Origin: Rhodocollybia butyracea
Lineage: Eukaryota; Basidiomycota; Agaricomycetes; Agaricales; Omphalotaceae
DNA: 64,000 bases
NCBI GenBank assembly: GCA_015501585.1
Contig: JADNRY010000158.1
Location: 62,001-126,000 of the forward strand
Reading direction: 5' to 3'
The first letter of the stretch is position 1, and each line of letters begins with the position of its first letter. Below the pieces are notes generated by a model. The model saw nothing but the letters and a program-made list of their open reading frames with translations. It made no database searches and was not told the origin of the DNA. Position numbers and translations under genes: made by a program. Of the stretch, positions 22,634 to 33,316 are shown piece after piece.

Positions 22634-24383
22634 ATGCCAGGTGACGGAGTGAAGCTACACGCTACGACGGATGTCAACCGTATTGAGGCTCCGGTCACCA
22701 TAAAGGCCTACCTTATGTGTGCTTTCGCTGCGTGAGTTGCTCTTCTTTTTTTTTTTTCTTCTTCCTTGCTCATTTTGCCCTCAGATTTGGTGGTATCTTT
22801 TTCGGTTACGACTCTGGATATATTAACGGTGTTACCGCCTCGAAAGTCTTCTATCAATCTATCGAAGGGTCTGAAGCAACCGCACTCAGTGGACCACACA
22901 ACTCCCTCATCGTCTCTATCCTCTCAGCCGGAACTTTCTTCGGCGCTCTCTTCGCTGGTGACTTGGCTGAATGGTACGGTCGTCGTCCAACTATCATCGC
23001 TGGCTGTTTCGTGTATACCATCGGTGTCATCATCCAGATCACCCACACCACTGGTCTTGGCAGAATCGTCGCTGGTAGGCTGATAGCCGGTATCGGTGTC
23101 GGCTTCGTCTCGGCCATCATCATTCTGTACATGTCCGAGGTCGCTCCTCGCAAAGTCCGTGGAGCTTTGGTTTCCGGGTACCAATTCTGTATCACCATTG
23201 GTCTCCTGCTCGCCTCCTGCGTCGACTTTGCTACCGAAAAACGCACAGACACCGGCTCGTACCGTATCCCCATTGGTATCCAATTCGCCTGGGGAATCAT
23301 CCTTGCTACCGGTCTCTTCCTCCTCCCCGAGTCACCTCGTTACCTTATCAAAAAGGGCCGGATAGAGGATGCCAGACGCGTCCTTGAGAGGCTCAGAGGT
23401 CAACCCGGAAACTCAGAATACATCGAGGACGAGATAGCCGAGATTATGGCCAACCACGAATTCGAAAGGCAGCTTATTCCTGACAGCGGATATTGGGGCT
23501 CTTGGTACCAGTGCTTCACCGGTGGACTGTGGACCTCCAACTCCAACCTCCGTAAAACCATTCTCGGTACTTCGCTCCAGATGATGCAGCAGTGGACCGG
23601 TGTCAACTTCATCTTCTACTTTTCGTCCACCTTCCTCCAGTCTACAGGTGCCATTAGCAATGTGTTTCTCACGTCGATGATATTCACCATCATCAATGTC
23701 TGTTCTACCCCGCTTTCGTTCTGGACCATGGAGCGTTTCGGACGTAGGCCGTTGCTTATTTACGGAGCACTTGGCATGTTCATCTGTCAGATAATCGTTG
23801 GTGCTGTCGGTGATACCGTCGGATTTAACAGTACGTTCCTTCTCTCTGTTTCTAATCGTTCATATTTACTCATTCCGTGTCCTTAGAAACCCACACCGTA
23901 GGCACCACCACCGTCGCGAACAGCATCCCAGCCGTCAACGCCCAAGTCGCCTTCATCGCCATCTACATCTTCTTCTTCGCCTCCACCTGGGGCCCCGGCG
24001 CCTGGGTCGTCATCGGTGAAATCTTCCCCATCCCCATCCGATCCCGCGGTGTCGCGCTCTCCACCGCCTCTAACTGGCTATGGAACACCATCATCTCTGT
24101 CATCACCCCGTTCATGGTCGCCACCGACGAAGGGAACCTCCGTTCTAATGTATTCTGGGTCTGGGGCTCCTTATGCGGGTGCTGCTTCATCTACGCGTAC
24201 CTCCTCATTCCCGAGACGAAGGGTCTTAGTTTGGAGCAGGTTGATCAGATGATGGCGGAGACTACCCCGAGGACGAGTTCTGGTTGGGTGCCGACGAAGA
24301 CGTTTGCGCAGGAGATGGGAATGGTCGGAAAGGAGTTGGTTGATAATGGATCAAATCATGATAATGAGAAGAGTGAAGTTTGA
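22634..24383 (+). CDS. MFS sugar (hexose-type) transporter, intact
   Basis: Three exons (22634-22731, 22785-23830, 23887-24383) join in frame to 546 residues. All sugar-porter signatures are present: GGIFFGYDSGYINGV in helix 1, EWYGRRPT, GRLIAGIGVGFVS, YMSEVAPRKVRGALV, PESPRYLIKKGR, QQWTGVNFIFYFSSTF, ERFGRRPLLIYG, a WGPGAWVVIGEIFPIPIRSR segment and PETKGLSLEQVD. Twelve transmembrane helices are expected, with a short charged C-terminus. It would import monosaccharides across the plasma membrane by proton symport, as is usual for the family; the exact sugar cannot be read from sequence. It is the only intact member among five copies in the window. Confidence 0.92.
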
Positions 24384-25852
24384 ATGACTGAATAGCACGG
24401 TTGTTTTTTTTTACTTTTTACTTTTTTTGTGTTACATACCCCCCCTTTTTTCGGTATATAGCGTCGATGGACGAATATTCGTACGCCGAGGTACTTGCGC
24501 TAATGAACGTTTTAATGACAGTGAATTTTAATGCTTCTCGATCCTCTGATTATGGCGTTTGCGTTTGTCCATTTAGGAGGTGTAGATTATGAAGTTATTT
24601 CTGCTGCTACTTTCTCCGTCCTCTCCGCTAAGTATCTGATTTGCTCTTTACTCAGGCCGGCACAAATTTTACTACAGTATCACCAATCCTGCAACGCCGC
24701 GGCTTTGCCGTCTCACATACATAGTCAAAAACGCACCGCGAATCACAATTTCCCTCACTACTTAATGTATGTCGTATGTCTAATAGACAACTTTATTAAC
24801 GCAACTGAGCTCTTGGCTCCAAGGAAAGAAGACATCATGATCTATTTCGGTTATTTCGGTTTTCTCCGCTATAGGTATCTGATTTCATCTTCAATCATGA
24901 TGTAGAAGCGTGTTTAATTGTTTATACTGCCAGCCTGCATCGAAGGTTCAAGATAAAGTTCAGCCCTGCTGCAACTCTCTTTACACTGTCCCGCACGATA
25001 CGTACGCCTTGCACACTGAGGTGTGATGATCTCCAAGTCTGAATACTAGGCATACAGCTTGAACGAAATCACGCAACTATGCAGTTGAGCTCTTGGCTCC
25101 ACGTACGGAAGAGCTGACAGCTAATCGATATCATCAGCGCTTATCCGTTTACCCTCAGCTTGAGATCGAACGGGAGAACTTGATGCAACGTCTTATGGGT
25201 CTCATCGCTCGAATCTCAGAGCTTGTACTATGGCGGTCTTCGGACTGAGGTTAGTTGAATAAGCTCAAGGCTAGCTCTGTCCATTTCCCACATGTCCTTG
25301 CTCGTGTTTCATGTAACTGGTTCTCCCTCATTCATACCATGGAGGCAGTTGGAGTCATTTTAATGGTCATTGGCACTTATGCTCCAACTGAGGTACTTCA
25401 GCTGTCCTTCGCACAGGTGCTTGCTTGTATTTCGCGTTAATAAGTTCTTCCCCATTCACTTCGCACCATAGCGGCTGGCTCCAGGTCAAATTCTATTCGA
25501 CCAATGTTACGGACTCAAGATTCAACTGAGTTTTGTTGAACGTACATACCTACTGAGACGACTCTCATTTTACCGGTTTTCGCTCAACTTACACCATGGC
25601 TCAGACTTGAGACTTTAGATCTGTCATAGAAGAACAGGCTTTTCGAGAAGAACCCGGGATCTGTACCTTTTTTCTTTGGCTAAGTACCTTTCGCAATGGT
25701 ATTCTGTGCGTCGAAAACTGACAAAAGCACCGGAGAAATCTCAGCTTCGCCAATGGCTATAATGATTCGTTGTCGAATAGGTATCTCATGCCCAACACTG
25801 CGGCTGCACTGGATGACCCGGATGGTTATTGGATTATGAGTCAACGGAAAGG
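24384..25852. other. downstream region of transporter, duplicated elsewhere
   Basis: There is no gene. About 24465-24600 (GACGAATATTCGTACGCCGAGG and a CATTTAGGAGG block) recurs near 36000-36110, near 29490-29570, and inverted near 7150-7240 and 2060-2130. About 25080-25230 recurs near 36420-36540. These shared flanks show that the copying units included at least 0.8 kb 3' of the transporter. Confidence 0.5.
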
Positions 25853-27080
25853 TTATACGGAAAGCAGTAAGCAATACATCATACGTTTTGTATAAATAAT
25901 CGTCAAGCACACCGCGCACACGAATATCACGCCCTTGGCGATCTGGTACTTCATGGCCGCCGAGTTAGACATGAGGCGGGGGGCCGCCAGGTTGCGCCGT
26001 GGCTGGGGGCTCCTTCGCGGCCGCAGTCTTAGCTTTCTTGGCCGGCGATTGCTGCAACGTCGATTGCTCTGACGACCCACTCTCTGACAACGGGCGCTTT
26101 CTCGTGCCGAGTGCTCTGGCTCTGACTCTGGCACGACCAGGTGCCCCGTATACGTTTCCTCAAATTGATCTTCCAAGGTCTTCTGGAGTTTCTGTGTTTC
26201 TTCCTTGACGTCCGCCTTCGCTTCTTTAGCATTCAGTGGTCCGCCCGCAAAGTCGTCCTTGTGAAGCTTGACCCACTTCGGGTCGTCGCCTTCCTTGACC
26301 GAATTTGGGCCTCCGCCTTCGAAAACGCCAACATACCACCTAAACCCGTTCGGTTCCACTTTATTCGTTCTTGCGTTGAAAACTTCACTTGGCTAGCAAA
26401 GCATATATAAGGAACGTAAGAAAAACCAGATCAGGGAGCAAGTACTCACTACTGAATATCATAAACCCAACACATCGATTACTCCTAGTACATTTTCTGG
26501 ACAGTCCTTCGAGGAGGAAATAGTTCGGATATTTATCATCAAATGAACCTTGGCACTTTATTGACTCCTCCAATTTCAAGTTTGTTGCAGAATTCATCAC
26601 TTGGGCGACAGTTTGAGCGCAACCGTCGTTTTTGTTGGACGACTCAACCTCGTGGCCTGCCGCATCGACAAAGGTCATGATGGCCTGGCAAGATGCGGGT
26701 ATTAGCTATAGTGCCAGGGATTAACCCGGTGAGCACTTACAACGGTCCCAGGACCTTCCTGGCGAGATGTGGGTATTAGTTACAGTAGAATTAACTCAAT
26801 AAACACATACCATGGTATTAAAGGTCGGGGGACGATTCTGGCAAGATGTGGGTATCAGGTGTAGTAGGATTAAACCAGTCAACACGTGCCTGTGTTCCTC
26901 AATGCTTGCGCCCGGGAGGGACGTTTCTGGCAAGAAGTAAGAATCAGGTAGATCATTAACCCAGTAATTGCTTTTTACAGGTTTCAATCCTTGCTTGGGT
27001 TTTGAAACTGGTGGAACTGGTATGGCGCACACAACAAGCATGGAGCCAGCTATAAAGAGCAGAAGAATAATAAAGCGCAT
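25853..27080 (-). pseudogene. secreted-protein family copy 3, probably broken
   Basis: The ATG at 27080 begins a signal peptide (MRFIILLLFIAGSMLVV) and AIPVPPVSKPK. The family domain follows: TFVDAAGHE, FLLEGLSRKCTRSNRC, RWYVGVFEGG, FEETYTGHLVV, ending near 25853 after a late hydrophobic stretch. Between the signal peptide and the domain lie four homologous introns (26978-26927, 26889-26838, 26810-26759, 26740-26685) separated by mini-exons of 37, 27 and 18 nt. Two defects suggest it is not functional. The 37-nt mini-exon with a GC donor shifts the frame to a stop, and the conserved later intron, spliced as in its paralogs, leads to TGA within three codons. Alternative splicing could skip the first defect but not the second. 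Confidence 0.7.
26685..26978 (-). repeat. serial array of four homologous introns
   Basis: Four consecutive introns of 52, 52, 52 and 56 bp share most of their sequence: a GTAAGTG-like start, a CTGGGTTAATC-like centre, an ACCTGATACCCACATCTTG-like branch and acceptor region, and CCAG at the end. The 18-37 nt mini-exons between them begin alike (A-A/T-CGTCC). The pattern is of tandemly copied intron-plus-mini-exon units. Confidence 0.75.
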
Positions 27081-27187
27081 TTTTGTGAGTTGTATAGCGA
27101 GGAATGCAGATTGTCCAGCAAGCTGTATTCGAGTGAGAGGGAGGACTGAACCGGCAGAACTGTTATTTCTTATCCACAAGTTGCGTG

Positions 27188-27193
27188 TTATAA
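27188..27193 (-). promoter_or_regulatory. TATA box of secreted-protein copy 3
   Basis: TTATAA, read on the minus strand, lies about 108 bp upstream of the ATG at 27080 in a leader conserved with copies 2 and 4. Confidence 0.55.
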
Positions 27194-27822
27194 GGATCAA
27201 TATAGCAGTCACGAAACAGTAGTCACGAAACAGTTCATCAGTCTCGCCCTGAGCGATTCTCGCATGTATTGGATCGACGACTCGCACAGAGGAAGGTGCC
27301 AAAGGTGGGGGGGAAACAAAACACTGACTATGAGAGTGTTATTTACTAAATGATTTGGCAATGCGGTTGTCTGTACTACGTAGCAGTACGTACAGTACAT
27401 ATCGAAGAGCCCTCTCTCAAATCGGGCTCAGGTTCGCACAGCACGGAAAGAATTTGAAATTATCATGAAACGAAGTCCAAAAAGTGGTATGTTTCTCCAC
27501 AATCCACGAAATCATGCGTTCGCTAAAAGGTGATATCCTCAAGAAGACCATGCCTGCGTGGTCTTGCTTGGTCCCAGAAGGATGCACAGAGTCCATCAAG
27601 ACCAGCTATTGCCTTCCATCGGATGAGCTGGAAGTGAAGTTGCGCGCAAAGCGGACTAACGATAATTTGGATTATTAGGGCGAAATCAAACGAATATGCA
27701 AATAGCATTCGGCAGCAGCGCCACCGGTAGCAGCACGTTCATCCTTCAAGTGAGCGGCATCATCTTCATTGGCTCGTTCAAGCTGGCCTGCAGAGGAAGT
27801 AGATTGTTGTCTCAGGACTGAA
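27194..27822. other. intergenic region, no gene seen
   Basis: Near 27245 the block CGCCCTGAGCGA matches 31590, upstream of copy 4, so the duplicated promoter region extends this far. The rest has only short motif-free ORFs. Confidence 0.4.
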
Positions 27823-28510
27823 CTAATGAAGGTCGGCAGTGGATCGGGAGTGGGTGACGCTCAGAGCAACGGTGCCTAAAGGATCCATGGCGATTTTGAA
27901 TACGATGGGTTCAGCCTCGTTCATCGGGATCCAACAGATAATCTGTAGAAAGCTATTATTAGGCCTAGGTCCCACAGAGTGTCGTTGATATCGATAAGTC
28001 TTGAGCTTGAGCGCTTGAGATCCTTGGTGATCTTCGAGACCCATACCTGAATTGTCCAGGCTCCGGGATCGGAAGCAGGAGAAAGCTGGCCAGCACGCGT
28101 ACGGTACACTGTCACTATGTTTTCGACAGAGATCATCAGTTAAATGAGTAAATGGGACGTACTTTCTCTGCAACATATTTACTCTCTCTATACCGAACAC
28201 AGCCGGCTGCCTGAAATTCTTTAACAAATCCTCTTGGCTACACCGGTCTCTCGACGTGTTACTTGAGCTAAAACTAGCGATGCGAGGGGTGGACAACCTC
28301 GCCAAGTCGGTGAGGTTACGCGTGGAGGCAATGATGGGAGCGTAACACAAACTTTGAGAGTTGCTTGAAGTTCAAGCGTTGTCGAAGATGACTGTGACCG
28401 TTGAAGCGCTTGAAGCTTGAAGATGGTGGTGGCAAGCCGAGATTTTTGATATTCATCTTTGAGGCATTTCCCTCGGTGAACACAGGCTTTTTAGAACCCA
28501 AAAGCTCCAT
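27823..28510 (-). pseudogene. relic of the unidentified small gene, copy 2
   Basis: Minus strand. The best preserved segment encodes SPASDPGAWTIQVWVSKITK (about 28090-28030), followed near 27950-27880 by FLQIICWIPMNEAEPIVFKI. Copy 3 at 32100-33092 has the equivalent pieces in the same order. The intervening frames are inconsistent, so it is scored as a decayed gene, though short introns could account for part of it. I do not recognise the family. Confidence 0.45.
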
Positions 28511-28577
28511 GGATTGCGGCAGTCCGACGAGACCGTAGCGTAGACTGAACAGTTGAAGGACGGTGCGTTAAAAAAAA

Positions 28578-28600
28578 AGGCGCTCATATAATGAGCGCTT
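28578..28600. promoter_or_regulatory. recurrent palindrome, copy 4
   Basis: AGGCGCTCAT, ATA, ATGAGCGCTT. It is just upstream of the small-gene relic on the minus strand and preceded by an A-run. Confidence 0.6.
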
Positions 28601-29015
28601 ATCGCCTTTTCTTCTTCCGATCGAACTCCTTCGCTGCTCACGCATCATGTTCTAGCTTCAACTTAAGACGCGTCGCGATGGCTGCTGACAGCAGTTACAC
28701 TGCACCGGTCCAATTACCAGTACCAGAATCCACCAGCTGTGTTTCCCGTATCTCGCTGCATGAATTGCTTGTTTTCCGATCTGATCTTTCCGATTTTTCT
28801 CAGATTCAAAATAGTACCTTTTCGTTACAACTCTGAAAAGCTGTTAAAGATCATTGTAAAAGGTCCATATTGAGCTTACTGAAATGCGGAAGTCTGACGT
28901 TCCGAAACTGTAGGGAAGGACACGCGTAAAAATAGGTGCTCGTGCTTGTATCTTGTCACCTTTGAACAGCTTGTTACTCAAGACGGATGGCTGCTGACAG
29001 AGATACCGTGCACCG
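28601..29015. other. intergenic region, no gene seen
   Basis: A short plus-strand ORF (28591-28836) has no recognised motif. Nothing else is supportable. Confidence 0.35.
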
Positions 29016-29400
29016 CGAGCGTATCAGATTGATCAGTCGTAGGGCGGTGTCCCGCAAGGGAGAATCCAACTCCCTCCACACTTGACACTGTCGAGTCATC
29101 GACAGCAAGCTTGAACCGAGAGGAAGGCAAACTTACTTGGTGTATAAGGTGGGTCCACATCGCCACGCTTCAGCAAGCTCGACTGACTCGACCCACACGG
29201 AGGAGGAAACGTTCAGCAATTTGCTGTGTGTTGGTATTTGCAATTGCTAAGTAAAACACATCCGTCCCTTGGGCATTGGCCACTTCACAAAAACTTGGGG
29301 ACGTACCAAATGCCATAATGCCATAAGTCATTGCCATTTGGGTGGCGGTGGTGGATGCGTCTTGAAAGCTCCAGCGCCACGCATGGGATGAAGAAATTCA
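29016..29400. repeat. direct repeat of the region 31600-31990
   Basis: The blocks GAGCGTATCAG, GTAGGGCGGTGTCCCGCAAG, CGAACCGAGAGGAAGG, AACTTACTTGGTGTATA, ACATCCGTCCCTTGG and CCAGCGCCACGCATGG occur here in the same order as at 31600-31990. There the repeat lies immediately upstream of secreted-protein copy 4, so this is probably the leftover 5' flank of a lost fifth copy. Confidence 0.7.
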
Positions 29401-29479
29401 TCAAACTTGCATGTGCTATGTATCCGCTGCTACGCGGACAATGGTGCTTCTTTTTGGGCGTAGGTCTCCTCTCCTTTAC

Positions 29480-30000
29480 AGGGCCTTGATAGTGTTCATG
29501 AGCAGATATCTGTACGCCGATGTACCTCACTGTGAATTTACTATCTTGCTTTTCCGATTACGGCGTTTCGATTCCATGGTATGAGCTTGTTTACATTTCT
29601 GCTATGCTCTTTTTTGTGACTTCGTCTTTGCCGAATTTAAATTTTTTCACTTGATCTTCCACTCAGCATGGTGCAGATGCCAGGTTGCTGACAGGCTACA
29701 CCTAACGCGCTGTCAAGAATCAAGCTTAATTGTTCAGTCCTTAGTTGGACGCGCCGCAAATCATTGCTCCTCAATGTCTAATGCACAAGGCGTGTTCCGA
29801 CGAATGCTATGTACATATACACAACTCTGGATATCTCAACCCTGGATAATCCACTCAGCGGATGCTACATGGGTTCTACGACCGCCAAGGCAGCAGTATG
29901 CAGCGAAGAATTGGACTGGCCGGCTTAAACAAAATATTCGCTGACTTGGTTAATACCTCGGGTGCAGATTCAGCAGCAGGATCAAGGCATATACGGCTCA
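29480..30000 (+). other. orphan transporter 3' flank
   Basis: The sequence from the ATATCTGTACGCCGATGTACC block near 29505 through about 29830 follows the order of sequence found 3' of the intact transporter and of transporter relic 4. No transporter coding sequence precedes it, so a copy has been lost by deletion or the flank was copied alone. Between 30000 and 30411 I see nothing recognisable. Confidence 0.5.
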
Positions 30001-30411
30001 CTTCAAACAAGTTAGGCTTTTTGAAGAAATAAGATATGAGGTCATCGACGCCCAGGGGCTGCTCTGCAATTGACTATAATCAGGTCAATGGAGAAGGAGG
30101 GCGTGTTTTTGGTTGTTGAGCTGACTTTTACTGGGATCAATACCTCACAAATACGATTATTATGCATACAGTTGACAAAAAGCGCTGTACTTGGAATATC
30201 AAACTAGCTAAGCATACCTCGCGGTCCGGCTAGAGGCATAGAGCCGCCCTTTGGCGGCTCCTTGTTGACTGTCTCCTTATTGGCTGGCACCTTGTTGGTT
30301 GTCTCCTTGTTGGCTGGCTCCGTCGTGACTGCAGCCGCAGACTGCTCATCGGACGGGTTGGTATTCAAGGCCACCGAGTGCTCTGTCGTGATTTGGTCAC
30401 CAGCATCAACC

Positions 30412-31437
30412 TTAGGCTTTCTTGGCCGTGCGCTGTTGCTCCTCAGAGTCTGTCAAGTGGTGCTCTATTTCCAGGTGGTGCTCCTTCCGAGTCCTGTCCC
30501 CCTGATAATCACGCATAAACTGCTTTTCCAACGTCTCCAATTCTGCTTTCTCCCGATCTGCTTTTACCTCCGGCCGATCCTTAGGTTCCTGAAGATCGCC
30601 TTCAAAGTCCTCAACCGGGACAAGTCCATTTTCGCCACGTTTGTAAATGCGACAATACCAGCCAACCCCGGCAAGGTTCGCGTTTGGGTTCTCCTTCTTT
30701 GATTTTGTGTTGAGAGCATGCGCATCTAGTAAAATGTATATGAAGAACACAAATTCAGGTCGTAAACGAGTACTTACGACTTTCTGCCGCAAACGCAATA
30801 CATGGATTATCCGGAGTGCAGTCTGAGGACAGTCCTTCGAGGAGAAAATAAAGCCATTTCTGTTCACCCTCTGGTGAATATGAACCATCATGATAGTCTA
30901 TTACCCTTTTTAAATCTTTCAAACGCGTTGTTTTCTTGACCACTGAGGTGACAGACACTCTGCCAGATCTCTGATACATTTCGAGTTTTTTGACCTCTTT
31001 GGCATCGTTGGGATCGCGAGGTTTTGGGAAAGGGATGATATTACCGGATCGGTCAACAAAGGTCAGCTGGTATGATGTGCGTATTAAGTATTAGCAGGAT
31101 TAAATCAGGAAACACTTACCTTTGCTTTCGACTTCGTTTTTGGGGTCTGGGCGGGGTCATTAAAGGTCGGGACACGGTTCTGGAAAGCAAGATGTGGGTA
31201 TTAGGTACTACAATGAGGTCAGAAACACTTGCGGCCGCCAGTTGCTTCAATGCTGCCGCCCGGGATGGACGTATCTGGCAAGATGTGAGTATCAGGTATA
31301 GTACGATTAACCCAGTAACCACTTACTCCTTTTGGTGGTCTTTGTTGGTCTGACCCAGGAGGCTGAGGAACTGGAATGGGGTACACGGCAAGCATGAAGG
31401 CAGCTATGACGGCAAAGAGAAGAAGCAAGGAACGCAT
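30412..31437 (-). CDS. secreted-protein family copy 4, intact
   Basis: Five exons on the minus strand (31437-31327, 31274-31233, 31179-31120, 31066-30778, 30725-30412) join in frame to 271 residues. Residues 1-18 are a signal peptide (MRSLLLLFAVIAAFMLAV), then YPIPVPQPPG. The 14- and 20-residue mini-exons add a proline/lysine-rich linker. The domain follows: LTFVDRSG, FLLEGLSSDCTPDNPC, GWYCRIYKRG, FMRDYQGDRTRKEHH. Three of the introns (31326-31275, 31232-31180, 31119-31067) are homologous to each other and to those of copy 3; the second uses a GC donor. Probably secreted, function unknown. This is the most convincing intact member besides copy 2. Confidence 0.8.
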
Positions 31438-31541
31438 TTTTGAGAGTCGTATTTGGAGGAATGCAGGTTGACCAGCAAGCTGTAATTCGAGTGGGGGGTA
31501 CTGAACCGGCAGGACTGGTGTTTTGATCCCCAAGTCGCTGG

Positions 31542-31547
31542 TTATAA
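31542..31547 (-). promoter_or_regulatory. TATA box of secreted-protein copy 4
   Basis: TTATAA on the minus strand, about 105 bp upstream of the ATG at 31437, embedded in the leader conserved among copies 2, 3 and 4. Confidence 0.55.
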
Positions 31548-31599
31548 GGATCATAAGTAGATATGAAACAGTGCGAAGAGATCAATCCCGCCCTGAGCG

Positions 31600-31990
31600 A
31601 CGAGCGTATCAGGTTGATCAGCCGTAGGGCGGTGTCCCGCAAGGGAGAATCCGATTAATCCGACCAGATCCGACCCCCTCCATACTTGCCATTATTGAAA
31701 GTAAACTCGAACCGAGAGGAAGGTAAACTTACTTGGTGTATAGGGTGGGTCCCTCCACACTCGACCGACTCGACCCACGCAGAGGAGCAAACGTTCAGCA
31801 ATATGAGGCAATATGCTGTGTGTGTTGGGAGTATTTGCAATTGCTAAAACACGAACCACATCCGTCCCTTGGCCACTTCACAACTCTTCACCAGCGATAG
31901 TATAAAACACTTGTAAAACTCGGGGACGTACCAATGCCATTTGGGTGATGCGTCAAAGCTCCGGCGCCACGCATGGCGATAAAGAGAAAC
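31600..31990. repeat. direct repeat of the region 29016-29400
   Basis: This is the partner of the repeat at 29016-29400, sharing its blocks in order. It forms the distal 5' flank of secreted-protein copy 4. Confidence 0.7.
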
Positions 31991-32099
31991 TCGGTTGAAA
32001 CGTCCCTTCTTGAGAACACTTACCACAGATTGCAGCTGTCGTTGACAAGGATTCATCAAAGTCTGTGCTCCGCATGGCAGACCGCAGGATCAATGTCTA

Positions 32100-33092
32100 C
32101 GCCGAAAGATCGACCAGGAAGGAGATGAGCTTAGTAGGACTGAAACTCTATATTTTCCTCCATGTACATCAGAATACCTCTGAGTTAGTGTGTAAATGAA
32201 AGCTAGACAACGTATACAGTCCAAGAGGCAACCCGAATCCATGAGCTCGAAACCAAATACAGTGGTGAGGGCCATGGCGTGGTATGAAGGTACTCGACTG
32301 AAGTACATGTAATGGGGCACGGGTGGATGACGCTGAGAGCAAAGGGTAGATGAAAGGATACATGGTGATTTCGAGTACGATGGGTGCAATCTTGTTCATC
32401 GGGATCCAGGAAATAATTTGTAGGAACCAGAGGGCGTCATTCTATACTAGGTCCTGCAGAAAGCGCCATTGATATCGATAAGCCTTAATAAATGTTTGAA
32501 CTTTTGACGTTTGAACACGTACCCAGCCAATATCCGGGGCAGCATTCAATGCGATAATCATACTGGTTTTGGTCATCTTTGAGATCCATACCTGAATAGT
32601 CCAGGCACCGGGATCGGAAGCAGGAGCTGACTAGTGCGGTACACTGAGGCAGACTGAGTACTGAGGCCTGGAGTCCGCTCATCAAAACAATCTAGCAAAA
32701 CCACCAGTCAAATGAGTAAATGGGACGTACCTTCTGTGCAGCATATGATGCAAGATGATGTACTCTCTGAGTCTCTCTAGGTCTCTCTATAACGAACATA
32801 TCCGAATCTCTTGAACTCAGATCTTCAACAAAGGCCCGACCGTCACTTCAATCCAGTTCTGAGTCGACGCGTTACTTGAGATGAAACTAGCAATGCGAGG
32901 GGGGGACAGCGTCAAACAGATGGGGTTGCACGTTGAAGTAATGACGGAAACAGAAACTTTGAGAGCTGCAAGGTTGTTGGGAGGACTACGCGTGACGCGT
33001 TGAGGTTGAAGCGGTGATACAGCTGTGAGGCCACTATGGAACGTAAAACCATGGCGCGGTAGAGTGAAGACTAGTGCAGGTAAATCAGACAT
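32100..33092 (-). pseudogene. relic of the unidentified small gene, copy 3
   Basis: Minus strand. It contains a reading of ASDPGAWTIQVWISKMTK (about 32620-32565), then IIALNAAPDIGW, a short spacer, and FLQIISWIPMNKIAPIVLEI near 32430-32365. The upstream segment near 32870-32780 shares CGCGTCGACTCAGAACTGGA with copy 1 at 3930-3950. Frames do not connect cleanly; a stop interrupts near 32455. Unrecognised family, probably non-functional. Confidence 0.45.
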
Positions 33093-33155
33093 CGTACCAT
33101 TGTTAGGGAAATCTTGAGAGGGGACAACATTGAGGCAATGGCGGTAGGCGAGGAT

Positions 33156-33184
33156 GATAGGCGCTCAATTTATGAGCGCCTATC
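33156..33184. promoter_or_regulatory. recurrent palindrome, copy 5
   Basis: GATAGGCGCTCA and TGAGCGCCTATC form a perfect 12-bp inverted repeat around ATTTA. It lies between the small-gene relic (minus) and the region containing transporter relic 4 (plus). Confidence 0.6.
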
Positions 33185-33316
33185 TCATCGATCATCTCTC
33201 GAATTCGATACTCTGGTTTTCATGAACTTAAACAGCTGGTTTTTACAAACAACGATACGGTCACAACAGTCCGTACACCATCTCAAGTTACTTCAAGCGT
33301 TGCTTTAAGCTTCAAG

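Noticed and set aside
22854..23300. Minus-strand ORFs of 119-148 codons across the transporter
   Set aside because: They are shadows of the intact plus-strand transporter, whose motifs and splicing are unambiguous.
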